From Terriglobia bacterium (GTDB lineage: Bacteria; Acidobacteriota; Terriglobia; Terriglobales; Acidobacteriaceae), in the NCBI GenBank assembly GCA_020072585.1, contig JAIQGL010000030.1, positions 1 through 64,000 of the forward strand: 64,000 nt of DNA, written 5' to 3'. Of this stretch, positions 9,505-18,326 are shown one piece after another; the first letter of the stretch is position 1; each line of letters begins with the position of its first letter. The translations under genes and the position numbers were made by a program. The notes beneath the pieces were generated by a model, which saw nothing but the letters and a program-made list of their open reading frames with translations, searched no databases and was not told where the DNA came from.

Positions 9505-9522
9505 GGTCGCCGAGCGGCGACC
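9505..9522 (-). terminator. Rho-independent terminator of the 9552-9779 gene
   Basis: GGTCGCC-GAGC-GGCGACC forms a perfect 7-bp hairpin. On the minus strand it is followed by TTTTCTTTTTT, and on the plus strand by TTTATT, so it could work in both directions. It sits 30 bp past the stop of the 75-residue minus-strand gene and before the promoter region of the DUF47/PiT operon. Confidence 0.85.
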
Positions 9523-9551
9523 TTTATTCTAACCTACTTATTTTAAATAGC

Positions 9552-9779
9552 TTACAGCGTACTTTCTATCTCAAACCCCCAGGCTTCCAGTAAAGGTTCA
9601 GGAATGTACTTGCTGTTTTTATTGCGGCGTGCCCACTCGCGCAGACGAGTAGACCGGATGTATTGATCAGGCGTCAGCTTGAATTCCTTGACAGCCTGTT
9701 CAAAAGAAGTTACAACGGGGATGACTGGCCCGATGGGCTCAGGCTTGCCCCAGTTAGGATTACCGCGTCGCCTTGCCAT
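9552..9779 (-). CDS. Small conserved basic protein, unknown function
   Basis: A 75-residue cytoplasmic protein with a basic N terminus (MARRRGNPNWGKPEP) and a helical segment SFEQAVKEFKLTPDQYIRS, followed by LREWARRNKNSKYIPEPLLEAWG. I do not recognise a named family. A dedicated downstream terminator and the absence of a better overlapping frame support a real gene. The compact, charged sequence would suit a nucleic-acid-binding or regulatory protein, but nothing proves that. It appears to be monocistronic. Confidence 0.65.
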   Translation of the reverse strand: MARRRGNPNWGKPEPIGPVIPVVTSFEQAVKEFKLTPDQYIRSTRLREWARRNKNSKYIPEPLLEAWGFEIESTL

Positions 9780-10063
9780 AGTAGGTTTCGCCCTGCCTTT
9801 GGATAGAGAAATGCGTACGATTATGATCTCTTAATTTAGATTCCTGAAAGCTGCTTTTGGTTTCAAAACCGGACTGAAAAAACCGTCCCCCGAATGCACT
9901 CTAATAGGAACTTATACGTGTCACAAAAACCATTCATTATAAAGTTTTTTTTTGCGATTTGCAACGGTTTTTAAGCTCGATTCTGCTCTTTCTCAAGACC
10001 AAACGTTTTCCTCGCCCCAGATCAAATTTTTTGCGATAACTCATGCACCAGCCTATAGATAGC

Positions 10064-10516
10064 TCATTTTGCCTGTAGCGGTATTACCAGCAGCTGGGAT
10101 GTAGCGCTACAAACCAGTGTCTGATTTTGGTCAAAAACCTGGGCTTCGCAGAACAGGACGCTTTTCCCGGCCTTTAGACATTGCCCTACCGCCCTGAACC
10201 GGCCCTCAACCACCGGTTTCAGGTAGGCGACCTGAAGATTGATCGTGGTGGCGTAATTCGCCGGAAACACGTGTGAGATAGCCGCCACGGCACAGGCTGA
10301 ATCCGCAATCGACGCCAGCACGCCTCCGTGCAACACTCCGTTCTGCATGAGCTGCGGGTGTACGTCGGCTTCAAACACGGCGCGTCCTGCTTCAACTTCT
10401 AGCAGCTCCAGTCCCAGCGTTTGCCAGTACGGAACAACGCCAACAATAAATTTGCGCAGGTCATTCAATTTGCGCGAGTCATCGATCCGCGGATCATTTA
10501 TTCGAAGATCATCCAT
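10064..10516 (-). CDS. PaaI-type hotdog-fold thioesterase
   Basis: A 150-residue hotdog-fold acyl-CoA thioesterase. The family core is clear: MQNGVLHGGVLASIADSACAVAA (HGG active-site loop with downstream acidic residue), then ATTINLQVAYLKPVVEGR and GKSVLFCEAQVFDQNQTLV. The N-terminal 20 residues come from an AT-rich stretch with several ATGGATG repeats (10495-10555), so the true start is uncertain and could be up to 15 codons further in. No neighbour identifies the substrate. Confidence 0.88.
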   Translation of the reverse strand: MDDLRINDPRIDDSRKLNDLRKFIVGVVPYWQTLGLELLEVEAGRAVFEADVHPQLMQNGVLHGGVLASIADSACAVAAISHVFPANYATTINLQVAYLKPVVEGRFRAVGQCLKAGKSVLFCEAQVFDQNQTLVCSATSQLLVIPLQAK

Positions 10517-10680
10517 TCTTAAAGACCATCCATTTTTAGCTCATCCATTCTTGGTTGTTTACCATATCATCACCCTCTGCCGCAGGCTCCTTGTTGTTCT
10601 GAACAATGCGGGTTCATCCGGCAGCTTCTTTAGTATGATGGTGTGCCGAGTGGTACACCCGCTCGCGCAGGAGGACGAGA

Positions 10681-12627
10681 ATGAGGTTTGTGGCGCGTGT
10701 TGTTGCGACAGTGATTCTGGGGTCCCTTTGTTTGACATCAGCTTTTGCGGTAGACGATGCAAAAGCGCTGGCAACTTTGACTAGTTCTGAGGCCAGCGCC
10801 CCAAACGCTACCGCCAGCTCCACCGCCTATCTGGCGCCTGCTGTTCCCATGATGCCGCAGGCCAAGGCTGCTTCCAGCAGTGACACCCATCCCGTGGCGG
10901 ATCTCTTTGTGGGCTACTCCTTCGTACGGTTCAATACCAACGCCGGCACCAAAGAAAATTTCAACTGGCATGGCGTGACTGGCGCGATTGCGGGCAATGT
11001 GAATCGCTGGTTCAGCCTTGTGGGTGATTTGAGCTATTACACAATCAGTGATCTTCCGCAGGGAGTGAAAGGCAGGGCCTCCACCTATCTGTTTGGCCCG
11101 CAATTTTCGCATCGCGGCGAACGCTGGACACCGTTTGTGCACGTACTGTTCGGCGCTGCCCGCCTTTCTGACATCAGAATAACCGGCACTCCCACCGGCT
11201 CGGCTTTCTTCAATCGTGCATTCTCGGCGAATGCTTTTGCTACCGCGCTCGGAGGTGGCGTCGATCTCAACTTCAATAAGCACATTGGCTGGCGCCTGTT
11301 CCAGGGCGAGTATCTGCTGACCAAGTTCCATGACGGCTTTGATAACTCACAGAATAATCTGCGCGCTGCCACTGGACTGGTTTTCCACTTCGGCGGCAAT
11401 CCGCCTCCACCACCGCCAAATCATCCGCCTACAGTCACGGTTGCCGCCAATCCCACAAAGGTCTTTGCCGGCTCCGGTGACAGCATTGTTCTTCAGGCGC
11501 AGGCTGCTGATCCTGACAACGACACTTTGAATTACAAGTGGACCGCCACAGGCGGCAGCATTGAAGGCAGCGGACCTGAAGTGCGCTGGAACTCCAGTGG
11601 CGTGAATGAAGGCACATATAAAGCTACCGTCGCTGTTGACGATGGCAAGGGCGGTACTGCCAACGCCTCCACTGACGTGAACGTGGAAAAGAAACCCAAC
11701 ACGGCGCCTACCATCACCTGCGCTGCCAATCCCGCAACCATCACCGTGGGGCAGCGCTCCAGCATCGCATCCACTGCCAGTGACGCGGATAATGACACTC
11801 TCACCTATAGCTACACGTCGAGCGGCGGCAAAATAACAGGTTCAGGCGCCAATGTACAATTTGATTCCACCGGCGTCGCGCCTGGAAATTACACCGTGAC
11901 CTGCCACGTAAGTGATGGCCATGGTGGTGAGGCCGATGCAACCACTCAGGTTGCCGTACAAGCAGCTGCTCCGCCCAAGGAACAAGTACAGCTTGAGCAG
12001 AGGCTCTCTCTGCACAGCATCTACTTCCCCACCGCGCAGCCCACAGTGGGCAGCCCGGTCACCAGCGGACTGCTGGCCAGCCAGAAGCGGACCATGCTCA
12101 CCCTTGCTGAAGACTTCAAGAAGTATCTGGCCTTCAAGCCCGATGCTCACCTGATCCTGCAAGGCCATGCCGATCCTCGCGGCGGCCCGGAATACAACAA
12201 GAAACTTTCTGAACGTCGCGTGGAGCGCACCAAGGCGTATCTGGTGAGCCAGGGCGTATCTGCCGACGCCATTGAAACCCAGGGTCTCGGCGAAGAAGAG
12301 CCCATGAGCGCCGAACAGGTCAAGCAGGCCGTTGACCAGGAGCAAGGCATCACCGCGGCGCAAAAAGCGCAGCTCAACCGCAACGCCAAAGTCCTGGCCA
12401 TGGCCCAGAACCGCCGCGTTGACGTCACCCTCAGCACCACGGGACAGACTTCAGTGCGTCAGTTCCCATTCAACGCTGAGGACGCTCTCAACCTGATCAA
12501 CCCCAAAGGCGTGGGCGGCGCGGCGGCAAAGAAACCCGCTCCAAAAACTGGAACGCCCAAAGCTGGAACACCGAAGGCAGGCGCCAGCAAGGCGGGAACG
12601 AAAAAAGCCCCGGCAAAAAAGCAGTAA
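10681..12627 (+). CDS. OmpA-family outer-membrane protein with two PKD/Ig-like domains
   Basis: A 648-residue envelope protein. Order: signal peptide (1-24, cut near AFA), an OmpA-type beta-barrel (about 70-235, opening VADLFVGYSFVRF), a poly-proline hinge near 240, two PKD/Ig-like domains (about 248-336 and 340-430, each with a DxDxDTLxYxW/Y core), and an OmpA C-terminal peptidoglycan-binding domain (about 440-605) with the LILQGHADPRGGPEYN block. A Lys/Ala/Pro-rich tail ends it. It probably links the outer membrane to peptidoglycan, with the Ig modules as spacers. AGGAGG before the ATG fixes the start; a strong terminator follows. Confidence 0.92.
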   Translation: MRFVARVVATVILGSLCLTSAFAVDDAKALATLTSSEASAPNATASSTAYLAPAVPMMPQAKAASSSDTHPVADLFVGYSFVRFNTNAGTKENFNWHGVTGAIAGNVNRWFSLVGDLSYYTISDLPQGVKGRASTYLFGPQFSHRGERWTPFVHVLFGAARLSDIRITGTPTGSAFFNRAFSANAFATALGGGVDLNFNKHIGWRLFQGEYLLTKFHDGFDNSQNNLRAATGLVFHFGGNPPPPPPNHPPTVTVAANPTKVFAGSGDSIVLQAQAADPDNDTLNYKWTATGGSIEGSGPEVRWNSSGVNEGTYKATVAVDDGKGGTANASTDVNVEKKPNTAPTITCAANPATITVGQRSSIASTASDADNDTLTYSYTSSGGKITGSGANVQFDSTGVAPGNYTVTCHVSDGHGGEADATTQVAVQAAAPPKEQVQLEQRLSLHSIYFPTAQPTVGSPVTSGLLASQKRTMLTLAEDFKKYLAFKPDAHLILQGHADPRGGPEYNKKLSERRVERTKAYLVSQGVSADAIETQGLGEEEPMSAEQVKQAVDQEQGITAAQKAQLNRNAKVLAMAQNRRVDVTLSTTGQTSVRQFPFNAEDALNLINPKGVGGAAAKKPAPKTGTPKAGTPKAGASKAGTKKAPAKKQ

Positions 12628-12653
12628 ACCCACACCGGGGTTCATTCGTAGAC

Positions 12654-12689
12654 AAAAAGCGGCAGGCTCAAAAGGCCTGTCGCTTTTTT
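12654..12689 (+). terminator. Rho-independent terminator after the OmpA-family gene
   Basis: AAAAA-GCGGCAGGC-TCAAAAG-GCCTGTCGC-TTTTTT: a 9-bp stem with one G-U pair, a 7-nt loop and a run of six T. It starts 27 bp after the stop codon. Confidence 0.93.
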
Positions 12690-13187
12690 GCGCCCTTCCG
12701 AGAAGCGACAAACCAAATTCATGAATCAACGACGCTCTACGGATGTTCGGCCAACGTTTAATGGAACGCCAATGCAGTGGAATTAAGAGTGAACTAAGGG
12801 TGGTTCGGTGATTGACCAGCTGAACAAACCGCATGGTGGCCCATACGGAATCCGAAGTTGACCCTAGCGGCAGTTACAATGATGCGCTGGTATGGAGCAA
12901 TTCATAGATGCTGTTGATCGGAAGGCCACGCACCACTCAAGACAAGAACTTCGATGAGTGATTCTTAGAAATATCTAATTCGCGGCAAGTTTACCAGGCA
13001 TCAGGGACCACTGTTCCAAGACAGAACGTCATTATAATGGTGATCGACGTCACGTTCGGATTGCCTTCCGCAATGATAACTTAAATACCCATGCCAAGTT
13101 TCATGAGATGGCTGGACATTCGCATTTAATCCCGGCTGGGACATCAAGAACCAGCATTCAGGGTCGGTTTAGTTGGAGTTCGACAGT
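12690..13187 (+). other. Intergenic region without recognisable gene
   Basis: About 500 bp between the OmpA-gene terminator and the SARP-like regulator. I find no convincing coding frame, RNA gene or insertion-sequence end. It presumably contains the regulator's promoter (a TATAAT hexamer sits near 13034, without a clear -35 partner), but no element could be assigned with confidence. Confidence 0.4.
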
Positions 13188-14138
13188 ATGCCCACGTTGA
13201 ACATCAGGCTTTTCGGACAATTCAGCGTTTATTGCGATGACGAGTCCCTCGAAGAGTTGATCCCAGGCAAGGCCAAGGAACTAATCTGCTATTTGCTGAT
13301 ACATCGCCAACGTCCTCTTGTGCGTGAATTCCTGGCCAACATTCTCTGGGACGATTGCACCACAGAACACTCAATGCAATATCTCCGCAAGGCCCTTTGG
13401 CAGCTTCACCGTACTTTCTGCAAATGTGCAGCCACAGCTGAACCCATCTTGCAAGTCAACTCACACTGGGTTTCGATAAATCCAAGGGCGGACATTTGGG
13501 TCGATGTCGTGGAGTTCGAGCGCTTTTGCGCGGGTGCTCTGAATCCTTCATTGCCCCCGGAAGCATCACGCCTGGATCTATTGGAGGCCGCTGTCAATAT
13601 TTATCGAGGAGACCTTCTTGAAGGGTGGTACCAGGACTGGTGCCTCTGCGACCGGGGACGATTGCAGAACCTGCATCTCATGGTACTCGACAAACTTGTC
13701 GCCCACGCTGGGGCAAATCATGAATATGAAAAGGGGATAGATTACGCTACGCGAATCCTGCGCTGTGATCGGGCCCACGAAACCGCTCACCAGCACCTCA
13801 TGCAATTACTCTACCTCTCAGGTGATAGAGCGGGAGCTCTTCGTCAATATGACAATTGTGTAACAGCCTTGAAGGAAGAACTGGGCGTGCAGCCGTCGGA
13901 ACACATCCGTCTACTCTACCAGCAAATTTGTGAAGACCACGCACCATTACTGACAGCCGGAACGAACGGCAACCATCGCGAGTCGGAGAAAGAGCATTCC
14001 CTGCTCCAAGGCACTTTGAATGGGCTTGTAAATGTGAAGAAAACACTGAATGTTTTGCAGGCCGCTGTCGATGAAAGTTTGGAACGTGTCCGCCTGGCCT
14101 TTCAGGCATCGAATCATACGGCTGACCCTAAGCGCTAA
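13188..14138 (+). CDS. SARP/AfsR-like transcriptional regulator with BTAD domain
   Basis: This 316-residue protein begins with LNIRLFGQFSVYCDDE, the typical start of the OmpR-like winged-helix domain of SARP regulators (about 1-95). A bacterial transcriptional activator domain of TPR-like helices follows (about 100-245), ending GALRQYDNCVTALKEELGVQPS. The last 70 residues form an extra helical region. The ATG at 13188 has TTGGAG nine bases upstream, so the earlier TTG at 13173 is not needed. It stands directly before the M4 protease cluster and is a candidate activator of it; that link is inferred from position only. Confidence 0.88.
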   Translation: MPTLNIRLFGQFSVYCDDESLEELIPGKAKELICYLLIHRQRPLVREFLANILWDDCTTEHSMQYLRKALWQLHRTFCKCAATAEPILQVNSHWVSINPRADIWVDVVEFERFCAGALNPSLPPEASRLDLLEAAVNIYRGDLLEGWYQDWCLCDRGRLQNLHLMVLDKLVAHAGANHEYEKGIDYATRILRCDRAHETAHQHLMQLLYLSGDRAGALRQYDNCVTALKEELGVQPSEHIRLLYQQICEDHAPLLTAGTNGNHRESEKEHSLLQGTLNGLVNVKKTLNVLQAAVDESLERVRLAFQASNHTADPKR

Positions 14139-14381
14139 ACCCTCTTTCAATATTACTTTTCAGCAACCATCTAAGATCTCGTGGGTAATTCTGCGGGAAA
14201 CCTCATCTGATTTTTCACTAGATATGCGATCGGAACATATAAAGATACGCTCCAGGAATCTCTGCCTATCTATCTTGCTTAAGGAAACGCTCTGATGACT
14301 CTCCCACCACGGCTAACCAGTCATCGAAAATCGCAGGTATGGATTTTTTAAACTAGCAACGGAATTTACAGGAGGATCAAA

Positions 14382-14717
14382 ATGAGTATGAATGGCGGTT
14401 GGGTGCTCCATTACAGTTGGGGACCCACAAATAGTTATTCGCAGGTGAATATCACATTCAACCCTGATGGCAGTTTTGCCGGACCCGGCGCCGGGCAATG
14501 GCGTCAGCGGGACGGTACGCTCATGCTGAGCTTCAATACGGGACCCGCTAAGTATGGCGGCAACGTTGACAGCAACATTGCATCGGGAGCAATGTCTACT
14601 TTCCAGGGATTAAACGGCTGCTGGTATTTGATCAAGCAAGGCACAACCGGGCTCCACGTTGAACATGGCAAGGCAACCATTGACGCGTCCGGGATCTCTG
14701 TGAAGGGAGGAAACTAG
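14382..14717 (+). CDS. Stand-alone copy of the M4 protease C-terminal accessory domain
   Basis: A 111-residue protein whose first 90 residues match the C-terminal domain of the next gene's M4 protease (residues about 364-455) at roughly 60% identity by eye. Shared blocks include the SWGPTN, DGTxxLSF, GPAKY, GAMSTFxGL and GCWYLxKQGT motifs. There is no signal peptide. ACAGGAGGATC precedes the ATG, and the stop is one base before the protease ATG, so the two are translationally coupled. The domain looks like an all-beta module; its function is unknown. It could bind the protease, shield its accessory domain, or bind the same ligand. Confidence 0.85.
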   Translation: MSMNGGWVLHYSWGPTNSYSQVNITFNPDGSFAGPGAGQWRQRDGTLMLSFNTGPAKYGGNVDSNIASGAMSTFQGLNGCWYLIKQGTTGLHVEHGKATIDASGISVKGGN

Positions 14718-14718
14718 T

Positions 14719-16194
14719 ATGGATCCGCTAAATCGTTCGCACTCCATTTTCGGGATCGTTCCACCTCATATCCTGGAAGCAATTGTCAGGTCGGGGGAGC
14801 CCAAGGAAAGAGAATGGGCACTCCGTGCTTTGGCGGCTGACACCACCATCCGCAGTTCGCGCATGAGTCTTCACTTAATGAAGGCTCTTACCAGGGTGAC
14901 TCCGGTACCGGCGATCGCGCCTCACAAGCAGCGCAATGTGTACACGGCGAACAACACGACGACCCTGCCGGGGACTCTGGTCCGCTCGGAAGGGCAAGGT
15001 CCAACCAGTGACGTCTCCGTGAATGAGGCTTATGACGGTCTTGGCGCCACATTCGATCTGTACTGGAACATCTTCCAACGTAACTCGATTGACGATGCCG
15101 GAATGAACCTGCCCGCAACCGTCCACTATGACCAGAAATACGACAACGCATTCTGGGACGGCTCGCAGATGGTTTTCGGCGACGGCGATGGAATTTACTT
15201 CAATCGCTTCACGATTGCAGTAGACGTGATAGGCCATGAGCTTACTCATGGCGTCACTGCGCATGAAGCCAATCTCGCTTATCATGATCAGCCTGGAGCG
15301 CTCAACGAGAGTGTCTCGGACGTCTTTGGGTCCTTGGTAAAACAGTATGTGCACTCTCCACAGCAGACGGCCAGCCAGGCCGATTGGCTGATTGGCGCGG
15401 GGCTCTTCACTGCCAAAGTGCAGGGCGTCGCGCTCCGGTCCATGAAGGCGCCGGGAACCGCATACAACGACAGGGTGCTGGGCAAAGATCCACAACCGGC
15501 ACACATGAATAACTACGTCAACACGACGGCGGACAATGGCGGTGTGCACATCAACTCCGGGATCCCGAACCATGCTTTCTATCTGGCCGCGGTGGCCTTG
15601 GGAGGCCATGCCTGGGAGAAGGCCGGGGCGATCTGGTATGCCACCATATGCGATTCGCGCCTCTCTGCGAATGCGCAGTTCCTGGACTTCGCCAACCTGA
15701 CAGCGGAAAATGCCGCCAAGCTTTTTGGCGCGGCGGAACAGCAGGCTGTTATTAATGCCTGGCAGCAGGTTGGGATCAATATTGTCCCCATACCGCTGAA
15801 GATCTTCGGTAACTGGACACTCCATTTTAGCTGGGGTCCCACCAATAATTATTCTTCAGTCAACCTCATGTTTAACAGCAACGGAACGTTCTCCGGCGGA
15901 GCCAATGGCAAGTGGTCTCAGCAGGACGGTACGATCTTGCTGAGCTTCGACTCCGGCCCGGCGAAATATGCAGGCACGGTGGACGGCAATATAGGTACTG
16001 GCGCCATGTCAACTTTCAGCGGGCTTGAAGGTTGCTGGTATCTCTCAAAACAGGGGACGGTCGGCGTTTTGCCTGAGCTTGGCGCTGTGAGCCAACCAAA
16101 GATAATCGACGTAAATGGAAACGTCGTCAGCGGAGAGTTGGAGCTGACAGGCGTTGGTACCAAAGGTACACGCGTTGTGAAACGCGCTGGCTGA
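14719..16194 (+). CDS. M4 metallopeptidase, protealysin-like, with extra C-terminal beta domain
   Basis: A thermolysin-family zinc protease of 491 residues. No Sec signal is present; instead a short protealysin-type propeptide starts with IFGIVPPHILEAIV. Catalytic residues are H173, E174 and H177 in HELTH, third zinc ligand E197 in ALNESVSD (20 residues on, as in thermolysin), and the proton-donor His277 in DNGGVHINSGIPNHAF. The peptidase domain ends near 355. A further domain at about 364-455 is nearly duplicated as the upstream 111-residue protein. An emfourin-like inhibitor gene follows, the arrangement known for protealysin. The lack of a signal suggests cytoplasmic storage or non-Sec export. 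Confidence 0.94.
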   Translation: MDPLNRSHSIFGIVPPHILEAIVRSGEPKEREWALRALAADTTIRSSRMSLHLMKALTRVTPVPAIAPHKQRNVYTANNTTTLPGTLVRSEGQGPTSDVSVNEAYDGLGATFDLYWNIFQRNSIDDAGMNLPATVHYDQKYDNAFWDGSQMVFGDGDGIYFNRFTIAVDVIGHELTHGVTAHEANLAYHDQPGALNESVSDVFGSLVKQYVHSPQQTASQADWLIGAGLFTAKVQGVALRSMKAPGTAYNDRVLGKDPQPAHMNNYVNTTADNGGVHINSGIPNHAFYLAAVALGGHAWEKAGAIWYATICDSRLSANAQFLDFANLTAENAAKLFGAAEQQAVINAWQQVGINIVPIPLKIFGNWTLHFSWGPTNNYSSVNLMFNSNGTFSGGANGKWSQQDGTILLSFDSGPAKYAGTVDGNIGTGAMSTFSGLEGCWYLSKQGTVGVLPELGAVSQPKIIDVNGNVVSGELELTGVGTKGTRVVKRAG

Positions 16195-16437
16195 AACTTT
16201 AGCCGCCGGAGCGGCCCTCGCCGCTCCGGCGGAGCCCCTTACTGCGTCTGCGGCGCCGCAAGCGCAATAGGGTCGGCCCCTGGAGGAGTGGTGATTCTGG
16301 CAAGGATCAATCGGGGACTCGTTGAAACCATATTCGCAGCCGGCCTGCTGGTTTTCGCGGCGGGAACACAGTTATCATGCAATCATCGTACTCATTCTCC
16401 CGCGAAAAACCACTCACAGCCCACAAAGGAGCGAGTA

Positions 16438-16791
16438 ATGAAATTCACTTTCATTCGAAGTGGAGGTTTCGCAGGTCCTGCTACAGCGCTAAAAGGCGAG
16501 GTCTCTTTTGAAGGCGGCTCTGCTAAAGCCACATCCGATTTCGGCTATCATCGCGATCTTGCACCGGAGGAGATTCAGACGCTGCAATCGAGCTTCATGC
16601 ATCTCCCCCAGCAGCAGCCAGCATCCCGCCCCCGGCCTGACCAATATCAATACGACATTACGCTCGCCTGGGATGACGGCCGCGTGCAAAACCTGACCGT
16701 ATATGGTGACGCATCCCCCGGGACCGAAAACCTGCTCGACTGGGTTCGTCACGAATGTGACCGTATCTGGACGCATCGCACTAATCAATGA
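16438..16791 (+). CDS. Emfourin-like protein inhibitor of M4 peptidase
   Basis: This 117-residue protein begins MKFTFIRSGGFAG, the signature start of emfourin, the protein inhibitor encoded next to protealysin. It continues with LAPEEIQTLQSSF, PDQYQYDITLAW and a C-terminal LLDWVRHECDRIW helix. AAAGGAG six bases before the ATG at 16438 sets the start. The frame stays open upstream to GTG codons at 16288/16291, next to a GGAGGAG, and would add a hydrophobic N-terminal segment (ETIFAAGLLVFAAG) followed by a cysteine. A second, exported form is therefore possible. It lies 243 bp after the protease gene, so it likely controls that enzyme's activity inside the cell. Confidence 0.85.
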   Translation: MKFTFIRSGGFAGPATALKGEVSFEGGSAKATSDFGYHRDLAPEEIQTLQSSFMHLPQQQPASRPRPDQYQYDITLAWDDGRVQNLTVYGDASPGTENLLDWVRHECDRIWTHRTNQ

Positions 16792-16868
16792 GTCGATCAA
16801 CCAATTTACGTTCTCGGGCTTCGGCCGGATGCCCCGGCGGGCGACACCCCAATGTAAACTAGAAACCC

Positions 16869-17090
16869 ATGGAAAACGGTAACTCTCCGCGCGCCATATC
16901 AATCCTGTCGGGCGTTTTTATCTCCGCGGCAGCTTTTATTTTCTTACTCTGGGCCCTTGCCTGGTTCATGCCCAGGTTCCTTCACTTCGCCGATACCCCA
17001 TACGCAAAATTGCTGCCCTTCATTGCGATTTTCTTCATCCTCTCGGGTGGAGCGCTTCGGATCCGGCGTAGCCGCCGAAGCCATCTTTAA
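16869..17090 (+). CDS. Small two-helix membrane protein
   Basis: A 73-residue protein with two predicted membrane helices (about 10-32 and 46-62) and a basic C terminus (RIRRSRRSHL). The first helix begins ISILSGVFISAAAFIF. I recognise no family. It lies 77 bp after the emfourin-like gene on the same strand and may share its transcript. Confidence 0.55.
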   Translation: MENGNSPRAISILSGVFISAAAFIFLLWALAWFMPRFLHFADTPYAKLLPFIAIFFILSGGALRIRRSRRSHL

Positions 17091-17119
17091 TCACTGCCTG
17101 CGCGGCTGAGGCTCCTGGT

Positions 17120-17215
17120 CACATGGTCACCTTGATTTCTCCGTGCCTCTGTGCCTCCGTGGCACAAAAACATCATCGTCCCAGCGCTTGCATTACCGCG
17201 GATGAACGCGGATTT
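17120..17215 (+). repeat. Two short dispersed-repeat-like sequences
   Basis: Within the 187-bp gap after 17090 are TCTCCGTGCCTCTGTGCC followed by TCCGTGGC (about 17140-17163), an internally repetitive CTC(T/C)GTG motif, and ACCGCGGATGAACGCGGAT (about 17195-17213). The second resembles a sequence at 46515-46592 read on the other strand. Neither is coding. Their repetitive make-up suggests intergenic dispersed repeats, but copy number elsewhere in the genome is not visible here. Confidence 0.4.
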
Positions 17216-17277
17216 GGGCCAAAAAGGCCGCCCAGACGGCGAGAAATAACAGGTCTTTGACAAATTAAATTTGCGCG

Positions 17278-17928
17278 TTACTGCGTCGCTTTGACCGCGG
17301 GAGATGCATTTCTCTTCAAGGTGGCAATCGACTCGGCGTAGGCCTGGCGCACTTCCGGGTCGGGTTCTTCCGTCATGTTTCGCTCCAGGAGAGCGATCAT
17401 CCGCTTTTTCTCCGCGGAAGAATCACCCAGCAACAGTTCCCGCAATGTCAAATGATACGGCGGAGGTGCGAACCCTTTCCAATAGAACGCAAAATTGGCG
17501 GAAACCCACCAAAAGAACATCCAGTAGTGATATGCCAGATCAGGTCTGTAACGCCAAAGCAATCCAAAAATTGCCGCTATTAACAAGACCACTAGCGCCC
17601 TTAGCTTGCCCTGCATCATGCCAGGAACAAAGAAGCTGGCACAATAAACCACCGTGATCACCGCCATGTCTAACTGCCAGCTTAGGACAAATGAAGTGTG
17701 GCCCAGAGTGGGTGAGGTCACCAACCACCCCACAAACGCTGAGCACAGCAGGGCATAAAGCAATCGACGCCACCGGACCGCCGCCAGCACCTGGCGCCAA
17801 TACCATGCCTTCGAGCGTCCTTGCTGGAAGGCCTCGTTCAAGTCACCGGCCAGCGCTTCCTGGTTAAGCTCGGGCCCAAACTCCTGCAGGATCCGTGCCG
17901 CCAGACGAGGTGGTTTCGCTGAATTCAT
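17278..17928 (-). CDS. Membrane protein coupled to a PadR regulator
   Basis: A 216-residue protein. The N-terminal cytoplasmic part (about 1-50) contains ALAGDLNEAFQQGRSKAWYW and RQVLAAV, a segment resembling the prefix domain found on acidobacterial permeases. At least four hydrophobic helices follow (about 55-170), then a charged C-terminal helix ending in LLERNMTEEPDPEVRQAYAES. The exact function is unknown. It overlaps the preceding PadR gene by four bases (ATGA), so the regulator and membrane protein are co-translated and PadR probably controls the pair. Confidence 0.75.
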   Translation of the reverse strand: MNSAKPPRLAARILQEFGPELNQEALAGDLNEAFQQGRSKAWYWRQVLAAVRWRRLLYALLCSAFVGWLVTSPTLGHTSFVLSWQLDMAVITVVYCASFFVPGMMQGKLRALVVLLIAAIFGLLWRYRPDLAYHYWMFFWWVSANFAFYWKGFAPPPYHLTLRELLLGDSSAEKKRMIALLERNMTEEPDPEVRQAYAESIATLKRNASPAVKATQ

Positions 17929-18260
17929 AAGTTCTCTCCTTCCAGCTCAGGCAGCCCCCGCCACAATTTGATGAGCGCCTGCCGTGTCTCCCGCGCTTTG
18001 CGCAGCCCGTTGGACGTCACGCGGAAATATCGCTTGGCTTTGCCGCCCCGCTCGGCAGTCGCCTTGCCCAGATAGGACGAGACCAACCCCCGAGTTTCCA
18101 GCCGCTCCAGAGTCGCGTACACACTGCCCAGGGCGACCTCGCGGCCCGATTGCAGTTCGATCTCCCGTGAGATGGGGACGCCGTATGCATCGTCGCCCAG
18201 GCGCATCAGCGCCAGCATCACCATCAGTTCGAAATCGCCGAGATTACTCCGCTTTGGCAT
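17925..18260 (-). CDS. PadR family transcriptional regulator
   Basis: A 111-residue winged-helix repressor. It begins MPKRSNLGDFELMVMLALMRL and continues with AYGVPISREIE and GSVYATLERLETRGLV, the PadR recognition helix and wing. A C-terminal dimerisation helix ends the protein. The ATG at 18260 is preferred over a frame extending to 18311 because homologues start with this LGDFEL block. Its stop overlaps the start of the membrane-protein gene. PadR proteins usually repress their own operon and are relieved by a small molecule. Confidence 0.92.
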   Translation of the reverse strand: MPKRSNLGDFELMVMLALMRLGDDAYGVPISREIELQSGREVALGSVYATLERLETRGLVSSYLGKATAERGGKAKRYFRVTSNGLRKARETRQALIKLWRGLPELEGENL

Positions 18261-18326
18261 TTCTTCAATTATGATGAAGAAATCCTCTTGTTGGCAAGGG
18301 GTTTTGAGCAAAATTTTTTTGTCGGG

